Source: Aulostomus chinensis (Eukaryota; Chordata; Actinopteri; Syngnathiformes; Aulostomidae). Taken from it: a stretch of 64,000 nucleotides of DNA. Positions 47,784 to 60,300 of the stretch are shown piece after piece; within the stretch, counting starts at the first letter, position 1, and each line of letters opens with the position of its first letter. The notes under the pieces are model-generated. The model did not search any database. It worked only from the letters and a program-made list of their open reading frames with translations, and was not told the origin of the DNA. The stretch is taken from assembly GCA_037954235.1 (NCBI GenBank), contig JBBMOA010000018.1, forward strand, positions 12,386,501 to 12,450,500, given 5' to 3'. Position numbers and translations under genes: made by a program.

Positions 47784-50700
47784 CTGCTCCTCTCTGCACA
47801 CACAGAAATCAAAGGGTCTTTGAGGTGGTGGAACTGTGTCTGCATCGAGGCCTTTGGTTCTTTTAGCCAGAGACTGTTGTGTTGCTATGGAAACGCCTGT
47901 TGAACGATGGTTTTTATGAATCTTTCAGCAACCCCCTTTTTTCTTCCAACCACTCGGGGATCTTTTTCCTAGCCCATACAACATGCAAAACTTCACACGA
48001 TGGGGAGGGTCACCGGTCGCTAGTAAACAGATCAATAAGCCTTCACTGTTTAACAATACAACAGTTTAATATTGTTCCTGCAGTCCTCTTAACCCTCAAG
48101 AGAAAACATCCCATGCAGGGAAAAAATCACTGTCTGCACGAATGCAGAGAGGCCAAGCAAACATCACGCATGCTAAAAAGATATTTGTTCACAGCTGAGG
48201 GGAGAAAGAAGTACTTCTGCTGCTACTGTTCCTCACCCCAGTACTCACAAAGACCTTCTCTTCTCTCTCTGCAAACTTTAAGAGCTGGGTTGATTATGAC
48301 ATTGTCAACAAACGTTCTCTCCTTTATCTTGTGTCCTTGAGACAAAAAAAAAAGAAAAAAAAAAAGAGAGGAGCTGCAGTAGTTGGACGAATCTCCAAAA
48401 AACATTGTGCAATCTTTTGGCTGTAAGAAACTCTCACCCATGGGTAAAGTGAATTTTCCCTGACAGAAATGCACAGAATCTTTAATTAAAAAAAAAAAGC
48501 TTTACTTCACCGGTTAATGCAGACGTTACTGTTAATATTTCTGCTCAGTTTAAATAAGATGAGAAGGGATGGGAGTCCTTCAAACTAGGAGTGGAGTTCC
48601 CAAGGTTTTCCGTACATGCATTCAAAGACCTTACCATTTCTGCCTGGAAACTGGGGGCTGTTGCACCTTTTTTTCCATGAATGATTAATCCAGCTCAGCT
48701 TTTATCTGTCTTGGAGGAGAGACAAAGTGTTCCTGGCTCATCAGTCCTACATCTGAGCATACTCTAGTAATGATGGTGACACGCTGCTCGATGTTGAGAG
48801 AGGAGCTTTTTGTCCTAATCAAACTCTCGGAATTCTGCTGCCGTCAAACAGTAGCAAAATGTGATACAAAAAATAAGAAATCCGACAGCATTGTGTTGTT
48901 TATATTATTATTTACTTACTTGTTCATTTAAAACCGTAGATCTGATAGCATCACCCAGGATTCCTCCAGAACAGCTGTGCATGAATATGTTTTATTGCCT
49001 TTGGCTTTATTGACAAAGAGTGAGCACCAAATCAATGTTTGCTCAGCGTAGAGAGATGTACGGATTGTGAGATGGGATTACAACCCTGATCCTCTGGTAG
49101 TAGTGGAAGGCAATTGGATTTGCAGCCAGGTCTGGAGGATTATTCACCTGCATTCTTAGATGAATCATCAGTAACTAAAAGCAGGTCAGTCCAGTGACTC
49201 TCTATTTGCAGATCACCCGACACAGAGGTGTAAGAATCTTCCGACACCTCTTAACCGCATTTATAGAGCGTTTCGTGATGAGAAGTGAAATGTTTACCAA
49301 GTATTCAGCTTTGATGGTGTACTGCCGGGCAAAGCATTCTGGGAAATTCAGTATCCATTCCATCAACAAAAAACTCTCGTTGACCCGAAATGCTCTGTCC
49401 CTTTGAGCCAGCACCCCCACCCCCGTTAAGTAAAGCCCTGTCTGTTCTGATGGGTCAGTGCACACAAGCTTGAGAGAGCACAAAGCTCACCGCTCCACCT
49501 CCATGATACGCCAAACATTTCTCCACCGTGAGAGCCTTCGCATGCCAAGTCATCTGCAGAGAAACCGTGTGGGCTGATGAGAAGTGGCGAAGCCAGTCCA
49601 CAGGGAGTTCGTCGGCCTGGTTGATGATGTCATCCAACTGCCCTCAAATTCAAGGTCGACTTCAATTGAGAACTTAAACCTAGAACACTAACTTTAAAAT
49701 TAATAACACCATCACTAACGTCGGGTATATTTTAGCAGATACAATATTCCCGATAAAATATAGTTTCCATCAAAATATATTAAAGTACAACACTGTTTGC
49801 CAAATTGATATGCAATGTCACATAAAGTGAAAAAAGGCACCATGGGGGACCCCGATAAAATGACATCACAAGAACCATGTGGGTGTAAATCACCAGGCGT
49901 TGATGTTCTCGGGTAAACGCTACAGATACGTGTAGACTCTGTCATCCAACATATAGATAGAGGGGCCGCAACGTAGAGTGGAATGAGAAGTGCGATCAAA
50001 TGAACAGGACGTGGATGAAGTGGAAAAAAAAAGTGACGGGGAGACATAAAATGGCAGCCGTCCGCACCAGAGTTGTAGAGGGTCAATCATGTCATCAAGG
50101 AAGAAGAGGCCATTCCCATGAACTTCCCATAACTCCTCCACCCTGTTGGAGGGAGTGTCTCGAAGAGGACAAGTGCATCTTCAACCTCCGCCTGTCAACA
50201 GCACATCACACATCGGAAAAATGTGGTCGGCATTCCGACCCAAAGTTCCGCGGTTCGTAAAGGCCAATTGAAGTTGAACCCTGACCTACAGTAGCGGACA
50301 CATTTGTCAAAGCGAGTTCTATATTATGCAACAAGCCAGACAGGATGACAGATGCCAGATTATAACGGCAGCAGGAGATCCAGGAGATCCAGGAGGTCAG
50401 GGGCAACTAGATGGTGATAGGTTGATGAGCTGCCTGTGAGCGTCCTGGAGCCAGGAGGAGAAAAATGTGACAGTGCAACTGTAGATGAGTACATTTCATT
50501 TTGTTTAAAAAGTTCTTCAGTGTTTCAATAATCGGTGGTACATTGGCTGTTATCATATTATTTGATTACTTATATTATATCATTACTGATAGTTAGTTGT
50601 CATATCATTAGTAACATTATAATTAGAGTTAATGAGAATAATAATAATACTAATAATACTTTTGTGTGTTTCGAAGAGTAGAAACGGGATCAAGTGCTAT

Positions 50701-53489
50701 ATTAAATAAATGGAAGAAAAAAGTAGATATTAAATTGTGTCAACATCTAATTTAAACTTACACTGATGTAACATTTACAGTAACCGGTGATGAAAAAGGG
50801 TGTTTTTTTTTTTTTAATCATATCATACAATTGAAATAACATATACTTATTCGCGGTTGGACTGTTGTTACACCCCAAATATATCTGAGAACAGGGATGT
50901 CCAGTCTGTCCACTCATCCTGAGGCAGTAAAACCGGTGCGGCTGCTGCGTATCAAGGGTTTCAGGAAAAGAAGCACAGAGAACCTTTGCTTATAACACTG
51001 ATTTTTTTTTCTGTAAATGATTTCATTGATTTTTTTTCTTCTTTCTTTCTTACATCTCCTGAAGAGTGACAGCTCCTGCAGCACCTCTTGGTAAAACCAC
51101 CCGTGTGATCTGATGGAACTGGACTACCGAGCCTAAATATAATTTCTAAAGAAACACTGTTTGGCCTGTTGTACTGCGGAGCTGGTTGTCTGTCTGAATG
51201 TGCTCATAACCTACATCAATACGGAGCACTGGGTTGAGGGGAAAAAAAACGTATCCAATGAGATTTGAGTGACAGGTCTGGCCCTCTCTTCACCCGAGAG
51301 TCCAAAACAAGCGGCTACAGATCTGCTGATATCACTACAACATCAATCACAGATCTTTGTTCAAGGGGACGCCAACTGCACCACAAGAACACGGTGATCG
51401 TTATTGCTAATCCGTGCACAAGTCCATCGAACGGGACACCTTTCGGGTTCAGATCTGGAATCCATCCCTGGAGGACCTCAATCATCCTCAGCCAGAGACA
51501 CAACACAAAGTCAGTCAATGAGTCCACACGGAAGGTCTCTGACAAGTGGAAACATCATTTCCATGAAAAATAAAAGGAATTTGAAACAGCAGAGGAGCAG
51601 TGGCACTTAACCATATCGCACTTGATCTTCCTGGGGTAGAGCAGGTCACTGAGGTCTTATCTTGCAGCAGTGCAGCCAGAAAGAGCCAAGATAACATAAA
51701 TATACTTGAATTATTTTCATTTGAATAATCAATATAAAGGCCCAGCGAGTACTTCTTGCAGTTTAGCTCATCACAAACATGTTGGTGAATATTCTGAGTT
51801 CACCACTCAGACATCAAGTACAGCTCCAGTTACTCACCAGTATGGATGAGCCTGATCTTGAAGATATTAGCCAGAGCTTGTAAGTATATGTGATTTTCTG
51901 GAGACGCCATTTTTTTGTGTTGCATCCCAGAACTCAATCTAAACACTTTCCACACCTTTGTATGAACCCGGTATTGCGATCAGCACTTGCCATCCTTGAC
52001 TCTAAGCTCGTCTGCAATCACTTCCTACAATAAATGTCACATTTCAAGTTCATCAGCTCATCGCGGGCCATTTTCGCTGACGTTAGCATGTTCAGCGGCT
52101 CTCAGTGGTTAAAAGAACATTGAAAAATCCACTCCAAAACAGAAAATGCGAAAGATTCTGAAAATTTCACTAAAAGACTTTTTTTTTTTATTGTAATGCA
52201 ACTATTTGAGACACAATAAAAAAAAAAAAAAAAAACCCAAAACAAAACACCAATGCATTTTTTACCATCAGCAAATTCAGCACAAAAACATGGAAAAATA
52301 TACAGCTGCCAAGTTACAAAATCAAGTACTGGACAGTCCGCCATCGATCTGCTCTTGTGGGGGCTTGATACACACACATAATGCAAGAGTTTTCCGGTCC
52401 TTGTGGGAACATTTCCGTTACATCTTCATCAAAAATAAAGTTCATCCATTGGATCTTGACATCTCAGATGATGGGAATATAGATGAAGACCTTTTTTTTT
52501 TTTTTTTTTGCTACTTCTAACAACCAACAGCAGAGAAATTGACATGCTTTGTTCGTGCCCCCCACAGCTTGGTATAACAGCAGCAGACAGCGAGGTAGCT
52601 GGAGGGGCTGCTGTGTTCCATAGTGGAATAGATGAGTAATGGAAGAAAAGGTTGGACTACAAATGAGGAGGTTCAAAAGCAGTGTGGCATAATTTCGATA
52701 ACTTTGCAGACATTTTACATGCACCGAAAAAAAAAAAGAAGAAGCTGAATAACACACTAACCCAGCATCAACTCCTCAGGTATCAGCTAAAACATAAACG
52801 CTACAGCATGCATGGAACTCATTAACTCTACAACTGCTATTCATCCAGCGTGCAGTGGAGCAATTTAATCAAGCTTTCTAATTCAAGCAACGTTTAGGTT
52901 CTAAAATAATGTTGCATGATGCATGAAAGGAAGGATATTTTCATCAAACTCTCTCCAGATTCAGGCTTTTCAGTGAAGGACTGATTGTAACAAAATATAC
53001 AAGCGAGACAAGAGGGGTGGGTGTTTTTTTGTCAACTTTCAATCGGTTGAAAGCAGATCAGAACTCTGGAACTCTTTCACAGAGTCTGAGTTGTGAGAGT
53101 ATACATGTCGAACCCTGCAAAACAAATGCGCCACTTCAGGTTTCCACTGAACTGCTACTCGCTCATGCATGAGTCAAACGTCAACATGTAGATTCCCAGA
53201 CGTCCGCCGCAGCTGCGCGTTGTCAGGGTGGCGTGAACCAGCGACAAAGTGGAGGGGAGAGAGGAGGTGATGTCAACCGTGGTTGTTCAAAGGAGTGTTG
53301 CAGGGAGAGGGAGACACGAACGAGGAGGAAATGTTGAGAACAAAGTCAAAGCAAATCAGAAGAGGAAGGGGTGTTTTTTTGGGTGTTGTTTTGTTATGTT
53401 GTATTTTGATAGTACTAACACTACCTGATACTGCTTTGGGTTTCTTCGTGTTTTTAGAGGCAGTCATACACGTCGTTTCGTACGGTCTC
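47783..53489. other. Long stretch of non-coding DNA
   Basis: A few simple repeats: A-rich 48345-48365, a tripled GGAGATCCA-like unit at 50373-50397, TAATAA steps at 50636-50661, A run at 52219-52235, T run at 52491-52509. Open frames such as 47879-48340 (153 codons) and 49715-50086 (minus, 123 codons) have no domain, good splice signals or homology that I recognise. The segment 48960-49060 has conserved-element-like texture. Confidence 0.45.
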
Positions 53490-53700
53490 AAAAGGTCGAG
53501 TTTAACTTCGAAATGTCAAGTTTATTCTGAAAATGTCTTCTTTATTCCCTATATGAAAAAAAAACCTAGTTTGACTTTATTCTCGACATTTCCACTATTT
53601 TTTTTCTCGACATTTCCATTTTTTTTTACTCAAACTGCATAATGAAAAAGAAAACTTCTTTCCTCCAACTTCATGCTCAGCATTTCCACTTTTCAAATCC
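53490..53700 (-). repeat. Degenerate ~20-bp tandem repeat
   Basis: On the minus strand, units of the type TGGAAATGTCGAGAATAAAG recur with changes (on the plus strand TTTATTCTCGACATTTCCAC at 53577-53596, TTTCTCGACATTTCCATTTT at 53601-53620, CTCAGCATTTCCACTTTT at 53675-53692, and older units from 53490). This is a familiar decayed minisatellite-like component of fish repeats. The open frame through it has no domain. Confidence 0.65.
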
Positions 53701-55811
53701 TCCCCATCTGTTTTTTTTTTTTTCATAGTCATCCCTGGTACCAACACTCTGTAGCATGTTTGAGTGTGTGAGAAGCTCCACTAAAGACATGTAGGCAGTG
53801 TGGACATGAGTCAGGCCACTGAACTGCCACACAATCAGAAGGTTTAGGGGACAAAGTTGACACGGCAAAAGGATAAATTCAGTCTCCTGGAGAGCTTTGG
53901 GAAGTTTGGTTTAGCGATAGATGTAAGAAGTGTCAAGGTACTCATACTTATTCTTACTGTGTTCACAGTTTTTTTAGGTACCTATTTTATCCTGTTATTT
54001 CTTTTTTTGATACCTTTTCTCTTGTAATTTTGTGTAAGGGGGAAGACGACTTGTAGGTGTGATGCGTTTTAAATGTTAATCGCCAAAATATGGAGAAATA
54101 TTTCTCAAAAATATGGAGAAATTGCGTGGTGACAGAGCGGAAACGTACTTTTTTTGGAAAAAAACTTTAAGCTCAGAGATCAAAATTTCTTCCTCTACAT
54201 TTTTTTTATATTATATTATGTGTATCTAGTACTTCTAGTTGAGTAATGACTCTGTGTACTTATCCTCCTCTCCTTAGCGCCGCATCTGTAACCCTGAAGT
54301 AACAGATTTCTCATTCCGAAGGAGGTGTCGCCATCTTGCAGAAGAAGACACGCTCTCTTAATTAATATGCCATCCCGATGCCACTTATACTCGTCTCTTT
54401 GATTACTCAGAAGTGTATCACTGAGAAGGGGTATTACAACGCGCACCTCCTCTCTTACATTGTCTTACGACAGACAGAAGAGGCTGCAAGAGGAATGGAG
54501 AGTGGGAGTTTCCCCAGGGGTAATCCACAGAACACAGTTGTAGATTAATGCATTTTGCCTAATTAACGTGAATGATGTCTTATCATGATTACTAGGAGCT
54601 ATCATTCACAGACTGTAGTCCTAATGAGCCTTTATCCCCACAGAGCAGATATATTTATTTGTTCATTGCTCAGTGTCCGGTTATTCAACGGTGAGGAGGC
54701 AGATTTTGAGAAAGTGTATCAGAGAAAGAGCAGAACTGAGAGGAATTGTTAACAAATATGTAAACTGAATAAAAACAGCAGAGGATTGAACGAATATATC
54801 AAATGGACATGCCGCAACAGCTACTCTGATTGGATTCAAATGCAGAAAAGGAATGGGTAATCACTCGGCTGAGTAGTGGGCATTTCTACTTGTGTTCATT
54901 AGTAGCATCTAACCAGACCCTCGCTTTAAAAAAAAAAAAAAAGAAGAAAAAAGAGCCAGTTAAGCTTTGAAGAAACTTGTTACTTTTTTACTTTCTTCCC
55001 ACAGAGCTGCCCTGGATAAGCACATCTCACAGGGACTTTGCACTCTGACCTTGAAGCTACAACCTTTGCAAATCAATAATTACATATTTCAGCAGAGCGA
55101 GAAGGGGATACAAACTCATCAGTATGTTTTTTTTAAATTTATTTTAATTTCTTCTATTTGCAGTTGGCACGCTGCAGAAACTGTGCGGTATGTAATACCG
55201 GACTTCTCCGGACTTTGGTATTTTACACTGCCGTTTCATGACGTGCTTAACTTTGTAAAGGCCTCGAGGGTGAGATCTCAACGTTTGATTTGAAAAAAAT
55301 AGAAATATTTTCTTTTGTTGTTGTTATTGTTGTTGTTTTTTTACAGGCAACCTCCACGTGAACATCAAAATCAAATCGGAAGTTCGTCTTCGTCAGAACT
55401 TCCCTCTTTTTGTTCGTTTACTCATAGATATTAAACATTTGGGGATATTTTATATGTATGATACTTTAAAAAAAAATCTTCAGTTATTCAACACAGCCAT
55501 ACAAAATACTGCGGGGAATTGTTGCATGTTGCATGAAATGAATCCAAGATACACTATACGTTATGCATGCATTCGTTTGCATATCATACAGAATACGCCT
55601 AGCGGTGCTGCAGTAGATCCTGGAAAAAGCAGCAACGTTGCAACAAATTTCTCTGTTGTCTCTCTGGTTAATTAAAGCATGAAAGCTATTTGATAACCCG
55701 TTACTGTTAGTTGGAAGATTCCTTCACATAAATACACAAAACTGTCATTCTTACTGCAAATGAAAGCTTGGGGATAGATAGAAATGATCTGAACCAGAAA
55801 TATGGAAAATT
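53701..55811. other. Non-coding DNA, nothing certain
   Basis: The segment 54535-54665 (AGATTAATGCATTTTGCC, CCTAATTAACGTGAATGATG) is rich in homeodomain-type motifs and looks like conserved non-coding DNA. An acceptor-like site ends at 55004 ahead of an open stretch, without further exon evidence. Confidence 0.4.
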
Positions 55812-55819
55812 GTTCATTT
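55812..55819 (+). repeat. Target-site duplication, left, of SINE copy 5
   Basis: GTTCATTT, repeated at 56197-56204 on the far side of the element. Confidence 0.65.
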
Positions 55820-56196
55820 GTGATCCCGGCACGGTGGTGCAGTGGTTCGTCAGTGTCGCCTCACAACGAGAAGGTTCCGGGTTCGAGCCCCGGCTCCAGC
55901 ACAGGATCTTTCTGTGTGAGTCTCCATGTTCTCCCTGTTCCTGTGTGGGTTCTCTCTGGTACTCCAGCTTCCTCCCACAGTCCAAAGACATCAAGAGGGG
56001 ACGAGGCTGATTGATACTCTAAATTGACCGTAGGTGTGACTGTGAGTGTGAATGGTTGTCTGTCTCTATGTGTTGGTCCTGTGATGGACTGGTGACCTGT
56101 CCAGGGTGAACCCCGCCTCTTGCCTGAAAGCTGCTGGGAATGGCTCCAGCCCCCCACGAGCCTTAACAGGAATAAGTGGAAGAAAATGGACAGATG
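55820..56196 (+). mobile_element. tRNA-headed SINE (family A), copy 5, plus strand, with target duplications
   Basis: The only family A copy on the plus strand. The head has an A-box-like TGGTGCAGTGG (55835-55845) and a B-box-like GGTTCGAGCCC (55880-55890), the internal promoter of RNA polymerase III elements. The body is colinear with the other copies, reversed, and ends in a decayed GAAAATGGACAGATG instead of clean TGGA units. The flanks carry GTTCATTT at 55812-55819 and 56197-56204, which supports insertion by target-primed reverse transcription. The SPCSPCSCVGSLW frame seen here is shared by all copies and is not a gene. Confidence 0.9.
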
Positions 56197-56204
56197 GTTC
56201 ATTT
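56197..56204 (+). repeat. Target-site duplication, right, of SINE copy 5
   Basis: GTTCATTT, identical to 55812-55819. Confidence 0.65.
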
Positions 56205-57757
56205 ATAAAACTTTCCATTTTTGTCATTTTTAATCAAAGTCCTTTGAACAATATTGTGACTGTAGACCACATATGCAGTTATTTCATGCAGGTTCCTAAA
56301 CAATTTTTTGAATTATTTGTAAATTGCGGACAGAGTATCCTCTCCTTCATGTCCAACGATCACAGTCAGATCTTAAAAGGTTTTTCAAAAGCATATGGCA
56401 TTGTTGATGTGTGGAGTCGACGTCCTCTTAACTGCAGCAGCATATTAGGAGGCCACTCCAAAGCAGACATCAAGTGAGGTACTCTTTCATCAAACTCTTA
56501 AGCAGTGATGATTATGCACTTAGTTATTTCATTCCATATAACAGCCCTCCGCAGACATCTCCCACACACTCTTCTTCTCGCTAACCTGATACATGCTGAA
56601 TTCGCAGAACACTTCTTTTCTTACTGAAACTGAAGCCGACATCCAATTACAGTGAGACAAAACAATAGCGAGTAACCATTTTAATGTAGACGCGGCGATT
56701 GACAGACGTATCCTTCCATCCTTTATATGTGCCACACAAGCACTCCCCCACTCATTTTGAGGGAAAAAATAGGTCATGCTCTACTGAATCTAGGCTGTAC
56801 AAATCAAAAGCTTATTGATACTGCTGCATAATCTCATCTTTTTAGATCACTCTTTGACTGAGCTTGCAGGGTTACATCCTCCACCATAATAGCTCTCACT
56901 AATACATTGCTGTGTAATTGTTCATGATCCATCACACACCTTTTCCGCGTAATATTACGATCCTTTTTAAGCGCATTGCTTTAGATTTATTAACATATTC
57001 AAGATTTTTTTTTTTTCAAGCAAACAAAACTGTAAGCATTCGGTAAGGAACGGGCAAAGAAGTAATCTGTACATTTACGATTCAGCGGGTATCAAGCCGC
57101 CTCATTTCCTTAAGTCCTGTTTGTGTATCATGCAGTGTCAGAGATGAATGTCAGTTCTGTACGATGTGTATTTGTAGTTTGGATGGATAGGTCCTGTTTA
57201 CACCTTGAGACAAGACAGGAATACCAAATCAGTTCTGCGAAACTGATGCAGTTTTGGTTGCTCAGCAACTTTCTTCTACCAGGTGTTTTGTTTGTTGACT
57301 TCCACACTCCAATTAGCATCGCAGGCCAGAAGCATTCAGGCTCCAGCTTTCTAAAAAAGCTTGAATTATGATTTCTTTGTCTTTATTTTAAACATGAAGA
57401 TAAAACGTAGACAGAGGGGATTATGGCTTAATTGTAGAGTCAGTGTCCAAATGTTACCAATGTGCTTTATGGCCAGCGAGCCGGTTGGTTGATTGCTGAC
57501 AGAGGTTTGGGAATAAAGCACTCTTTAGCAACAAAATAGCCTCACTTCATTCGCCAAACTGGATGTATTTACAACAAAGCCACACCCACAACCCTTTCTT
57601 TTTTACAATGAAGGATTCACAGAGAAGCTGAAGTCAAACGGCTCACACGCAGCAGGGTTCCAGTCTTTGGTGTTTACTACACCGCTGTGATGTTTTAGGC
57701 GAACCACATTTCATCACACCATCTTAACGGTAGTTTACATCAGAGATTCACGCGAAG
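56205..57757. other. Non-coding DNA, nothing recognised
   Basis: T run at 57006-57015. No gene. Confidence 0.45.
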
Positions 57758-57855
57758 ACGGTGGCAGCGGCTGGACCGTCTCAGCAGTCGTCTCACGTTC
57801 CCTCCGTGTGAGGTTTGCATGTTCTTCTTGTGTCTTTGCGGGTTTCTTCACCATC
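57758..57855 (+). mobile_element. Old family A-like SINE head fragment
   Basis: GACGGTGGCAGCGGCTGG, then CGTCTCACGTTCC, GTGTGAGGTTTGCATGTTC and GCGGGTTTCTTCACC follow the order of a family A head (ACGGTGGTGCAGTGG, CGCCTCAC, GTGTGAGTTTGCATGTTC, GTGGGTTTTCTCC) with the B-box region deleted. The minus-strand open frame at 57735-57956 runs through it and is therefore unlikely to be a gene. Confidence 0.5.
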
Positions 57856-58655
57856 AAAGACGCGTCTACAAGGTGAATTCCCCCGTCGATGCTCCCGACA
57901 AAGACAGAAGGAGTCGCTCGCTGCTCCATAGAGGATGGATTACATGCAGAGGACACATTTTATTGTGTCTGTTTACAGTCACAAAGAAGACTTCTTCTCT
58001 GAGACTCGGGTTGTCAAGTCATCAATGATAAAAGATTCACTGTCTCATCTTGTTGCAGCTGTTTAACAAGCTGAGACTGAGATGTTGGAGACCAGCAAAC
58101 GTTTGACTAGTCTGTCTAAAATTTGGTCAAATGGGCCTCTTGATCAAGTAGGTGCAAGTCACATGATACACTCACATGATCTGGTCACACGTGTGACGTG
58201 TTAAAATGTGCACATCTCTCTTTATTTAACCGTGTGAATAAAAGGATCGAGCGACATCCTCCTCTTTTGCGACAATTCATTTGGATTAATGTTTAAAAAA
58301 AATTGAAAAAAATTCTTAATTCTTAAAAAAAAAAAAAAAAAATTCACATTATAATAAAGTTGTATTGAAGCACCTGTCAAGGGTCATTGTCTTTAAGGCA
58401 GGTGTCTTTAATGTTATGATGAACCTGAATCTTCTTTTTTTTTTAAATCACAGGTTATTTTGCTTGTTTGCTCTTATTTTCCTCGCAATCATGTTCGCTG
58501 GTCTTCACAGCATTTTCATTGAATCATATTATTCTTCAGATTAAGTCTTTCAAAGGTATTCTTTCTTGGTATCAGATAATAAAAGATTGATGGATGTGAA
58601 AAAAAACAAACAAGAACGCAACAATGAGAACCAGATGAAAGCCAGAAGCCGTGGT

Positions 58656-58656
<1 letters not shown>
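57856..58656. other. Non-coding DNA, nothing recognised
   Basis: A run of about 17 at 58325-58341. No gene. Confidence 0.5.

Positions 58657-58743
<87 letters not shown>
58657..58743. repeat. (GA)n microsatellite
   Basis: About 43 GA units with two interruptions. A pure polypurine strand with mirror symmetry, able in principle to form triplex DNA. Confidence 0.97.
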
Positions 58744-58746
<3 letters not shown>

Positions 58747-58996
58747 GCGACACCCCTGATTATGCTCGTATATTCTATTTGTTGTGGATTATCTGATGAC
58801 CATACGCATGTTGACAGCTAAGCATGTAGCATGTAGCATCTGGCTAACATCTGTCCCTGTTCAAGCATAAGAAACGAAACCAACAGTCAGTCTGTCTGAC
58901 AATGAAGTGCTTTATTATTCTCCCTCCTATTCACCATGAAAAGTAAAGCAGCGTGATGATACAACCCATGTTCCTGTGAGGTTGAATACTCTAAAT
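58744..58996. other. Non-coding DNA, nothing recognised
   Basis: A tandem AGCATGTAGCATGTAGCATC occurs at 58822-58841; nothing else. Confidence 0.5.
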
Positions 58997-59116
58997 CAGG
59001 GGTAGGGAACCATGTGCCATGGAGGGCCGTGTGTATGCAGGTTTTCCTTCCAACCAAACACTTCAACAGGTGATTCCACTGATTAACACTCTTCTGTGGC
59101 TGAAGGTGTGTTCATC
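58997..59116 (+). mobile_element. hAT-like transposon end, single-ended fragment
   Basis: Starts with CAGGGGTAGGGAACC, the form of hAT terminal repeats (CAGGGGTNNNCAACC), followed by GGAGGGCCGTGTGTATGCAG, GTTTTCCTTCCAACCAA, CACTTCAACAGGTGATTCCA and CTGTGGCTGAAGGTGTGTTC, which I know from dispersed fish repeats. The matching opposite end is not visible within the next several hundred bases. Instead there is an A run at 59117-59125. Confidence 0.5.
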
Positions 59117-60189
59117 AAAAAAAAAGAAGCATAACTTCTCTAGCTGCATTAGAAGTATGGCGCTTAAACTTCAGAAACCTAAAAGTGAGAACTGGAGAGT
59201 AGAAAAACCGCCATGGGCCATAAAACAGGCCGGTCTAACAAAAGTCATGAGATGTCTTCAGGAACACGCTGTAGTCAACCGCTCGTTTGTTTGGTTGTAC
59301 TTCAGCCGCCGTGTTGAAAACAATCGTCACCAATGACGTTGAGGCACAGGCGCGTGACACGACGCCTCGTCACAATAGAAGTCGACGAGGCGTAACAGGA
59401 CACGCGGAAAACAAACCAAAAAACATGCGATGCTGTGGAGCCAAACTCTTTCCAGCTTTTATTCCTCCCTGCCTCTCTTTAACATTCTGCGGAAAACATT
59501 GGGGATAAATTTATAGATATTTGTTAAAATAATTGTTCCCGCGCCTCAAGAGGGAATTCTTACATTTCCTGTTGACTCTGAGGAGGAGGCCTGTTAAAAT
59601 CTCTCCCCTGTTATTCTTGGGCTGGTCTGCTTGAGGTGCTCCTCTCACACAGCAGCCAAACACAGTTACGGTACAGTTGTGCTACAGATCGGCGGCTACG
59701 TCACGTCTAAAAACGGACGCGTATGAAAGCAAACGTTTTAGATATTTTAATGTCCACTTTTCTGAGGAACCCTGTTCTCACTCCCAGCAGTTCTTTTCAC
59801 CTGTCAAAAAAAAAAAAAAAAAAGGACTAATGAAATTTGATATTATTCACCAATGGTTTTAAAATTCATAAATAACAGGAGGAAAGAACTATTATCAATG
59901 CACCTCTGGCACCAAAATTTCACCGCTGTTAATAAAAGTGAGGGAGCTCCAGATTTTCTCTTCATCTTTTGAGGGTTTTCAGTGCCATCCACTGTGAGAC
60001 TTTTGGGAACCAGATGTCTTTGTTCTACAAAGAGGAGGCTGTTTTGGTACCTTTAGAAGGAAGGTGGTTTGATAGCCTCCCCTGGAGCACAATACAAAAA
60101 CACATTCATTTTTTATAGCTTTGCCAGTGCCAACTTACAGGTTGCTCACAATGCTGTGAGCCTTCCTCGACAGCATTTGAATTTGACTC
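59117..60189. other. Non-coding DNA with a CpG-rich hairpin
   Basis: ACGCCTCGTC (59362-59371) and GACGAGGCGT (59384-59393) form a 10-bp stem with a 12-base loop. A run of about 20 A at 59804-59823. The open frame at 59019-59336 begins inside the hAT-like end and has no domain. Confidence 0.5.
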
Positions 60190-60220
60190 AGAGAGAGGGA
60201 GAGAGAGAGAGAGAGAGAGG
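60190..60220. repeat. (GA)n microsatellite
   Basis: About 15 GA units with one GGG interruption. Confidence 0.92.
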
Positions 60221-60262
60221 GGCTGAGATGGCAAGGAGGATGGAGGAGCTGATGGATGGATA

Positions 60263-60300
60263 TGTGCGTGTGTGTGTGTGCGTGCGTGCGTGTGTGCGTG
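60263..60300. repeat. (GT)n/(CGTG)n simple repeat
   Basis: Mixed TGTG and CGTG units. Confidence 0.88.

Noticed and set aside
47879..48340. 153-codon open frame
   Set aside because: No domain, no upstream promoter or splice context, and composition equal to the flanks; length alone is within chance for a 64-kb window.
49715..50260. Opposed open frames of 123 and 86 codons
   Set aside because: They overlap on both strands and neither gives a recognisable protein.
54967..55293. 108-codon open frame with an acceptor-like site ending at 55004
   Set aside because: AT-rich codons, no domain, and no donor that would leave a sensible exon.
55830..55900. Possible tRNA gene (A- and B-box-like motifs)
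   Set aside because: The boxes belong to a SINE head. There is no cloverleaf with paired acceptor and anticodon stems, and the element continues for 300 bases.
55768..56202. Recurrent peptide with SPCSPCSCVGSLW seen in several places
   Set aside because: It is encoded by the family A SINE in every copy, in both coding directions; SINEs carry no protein gene.
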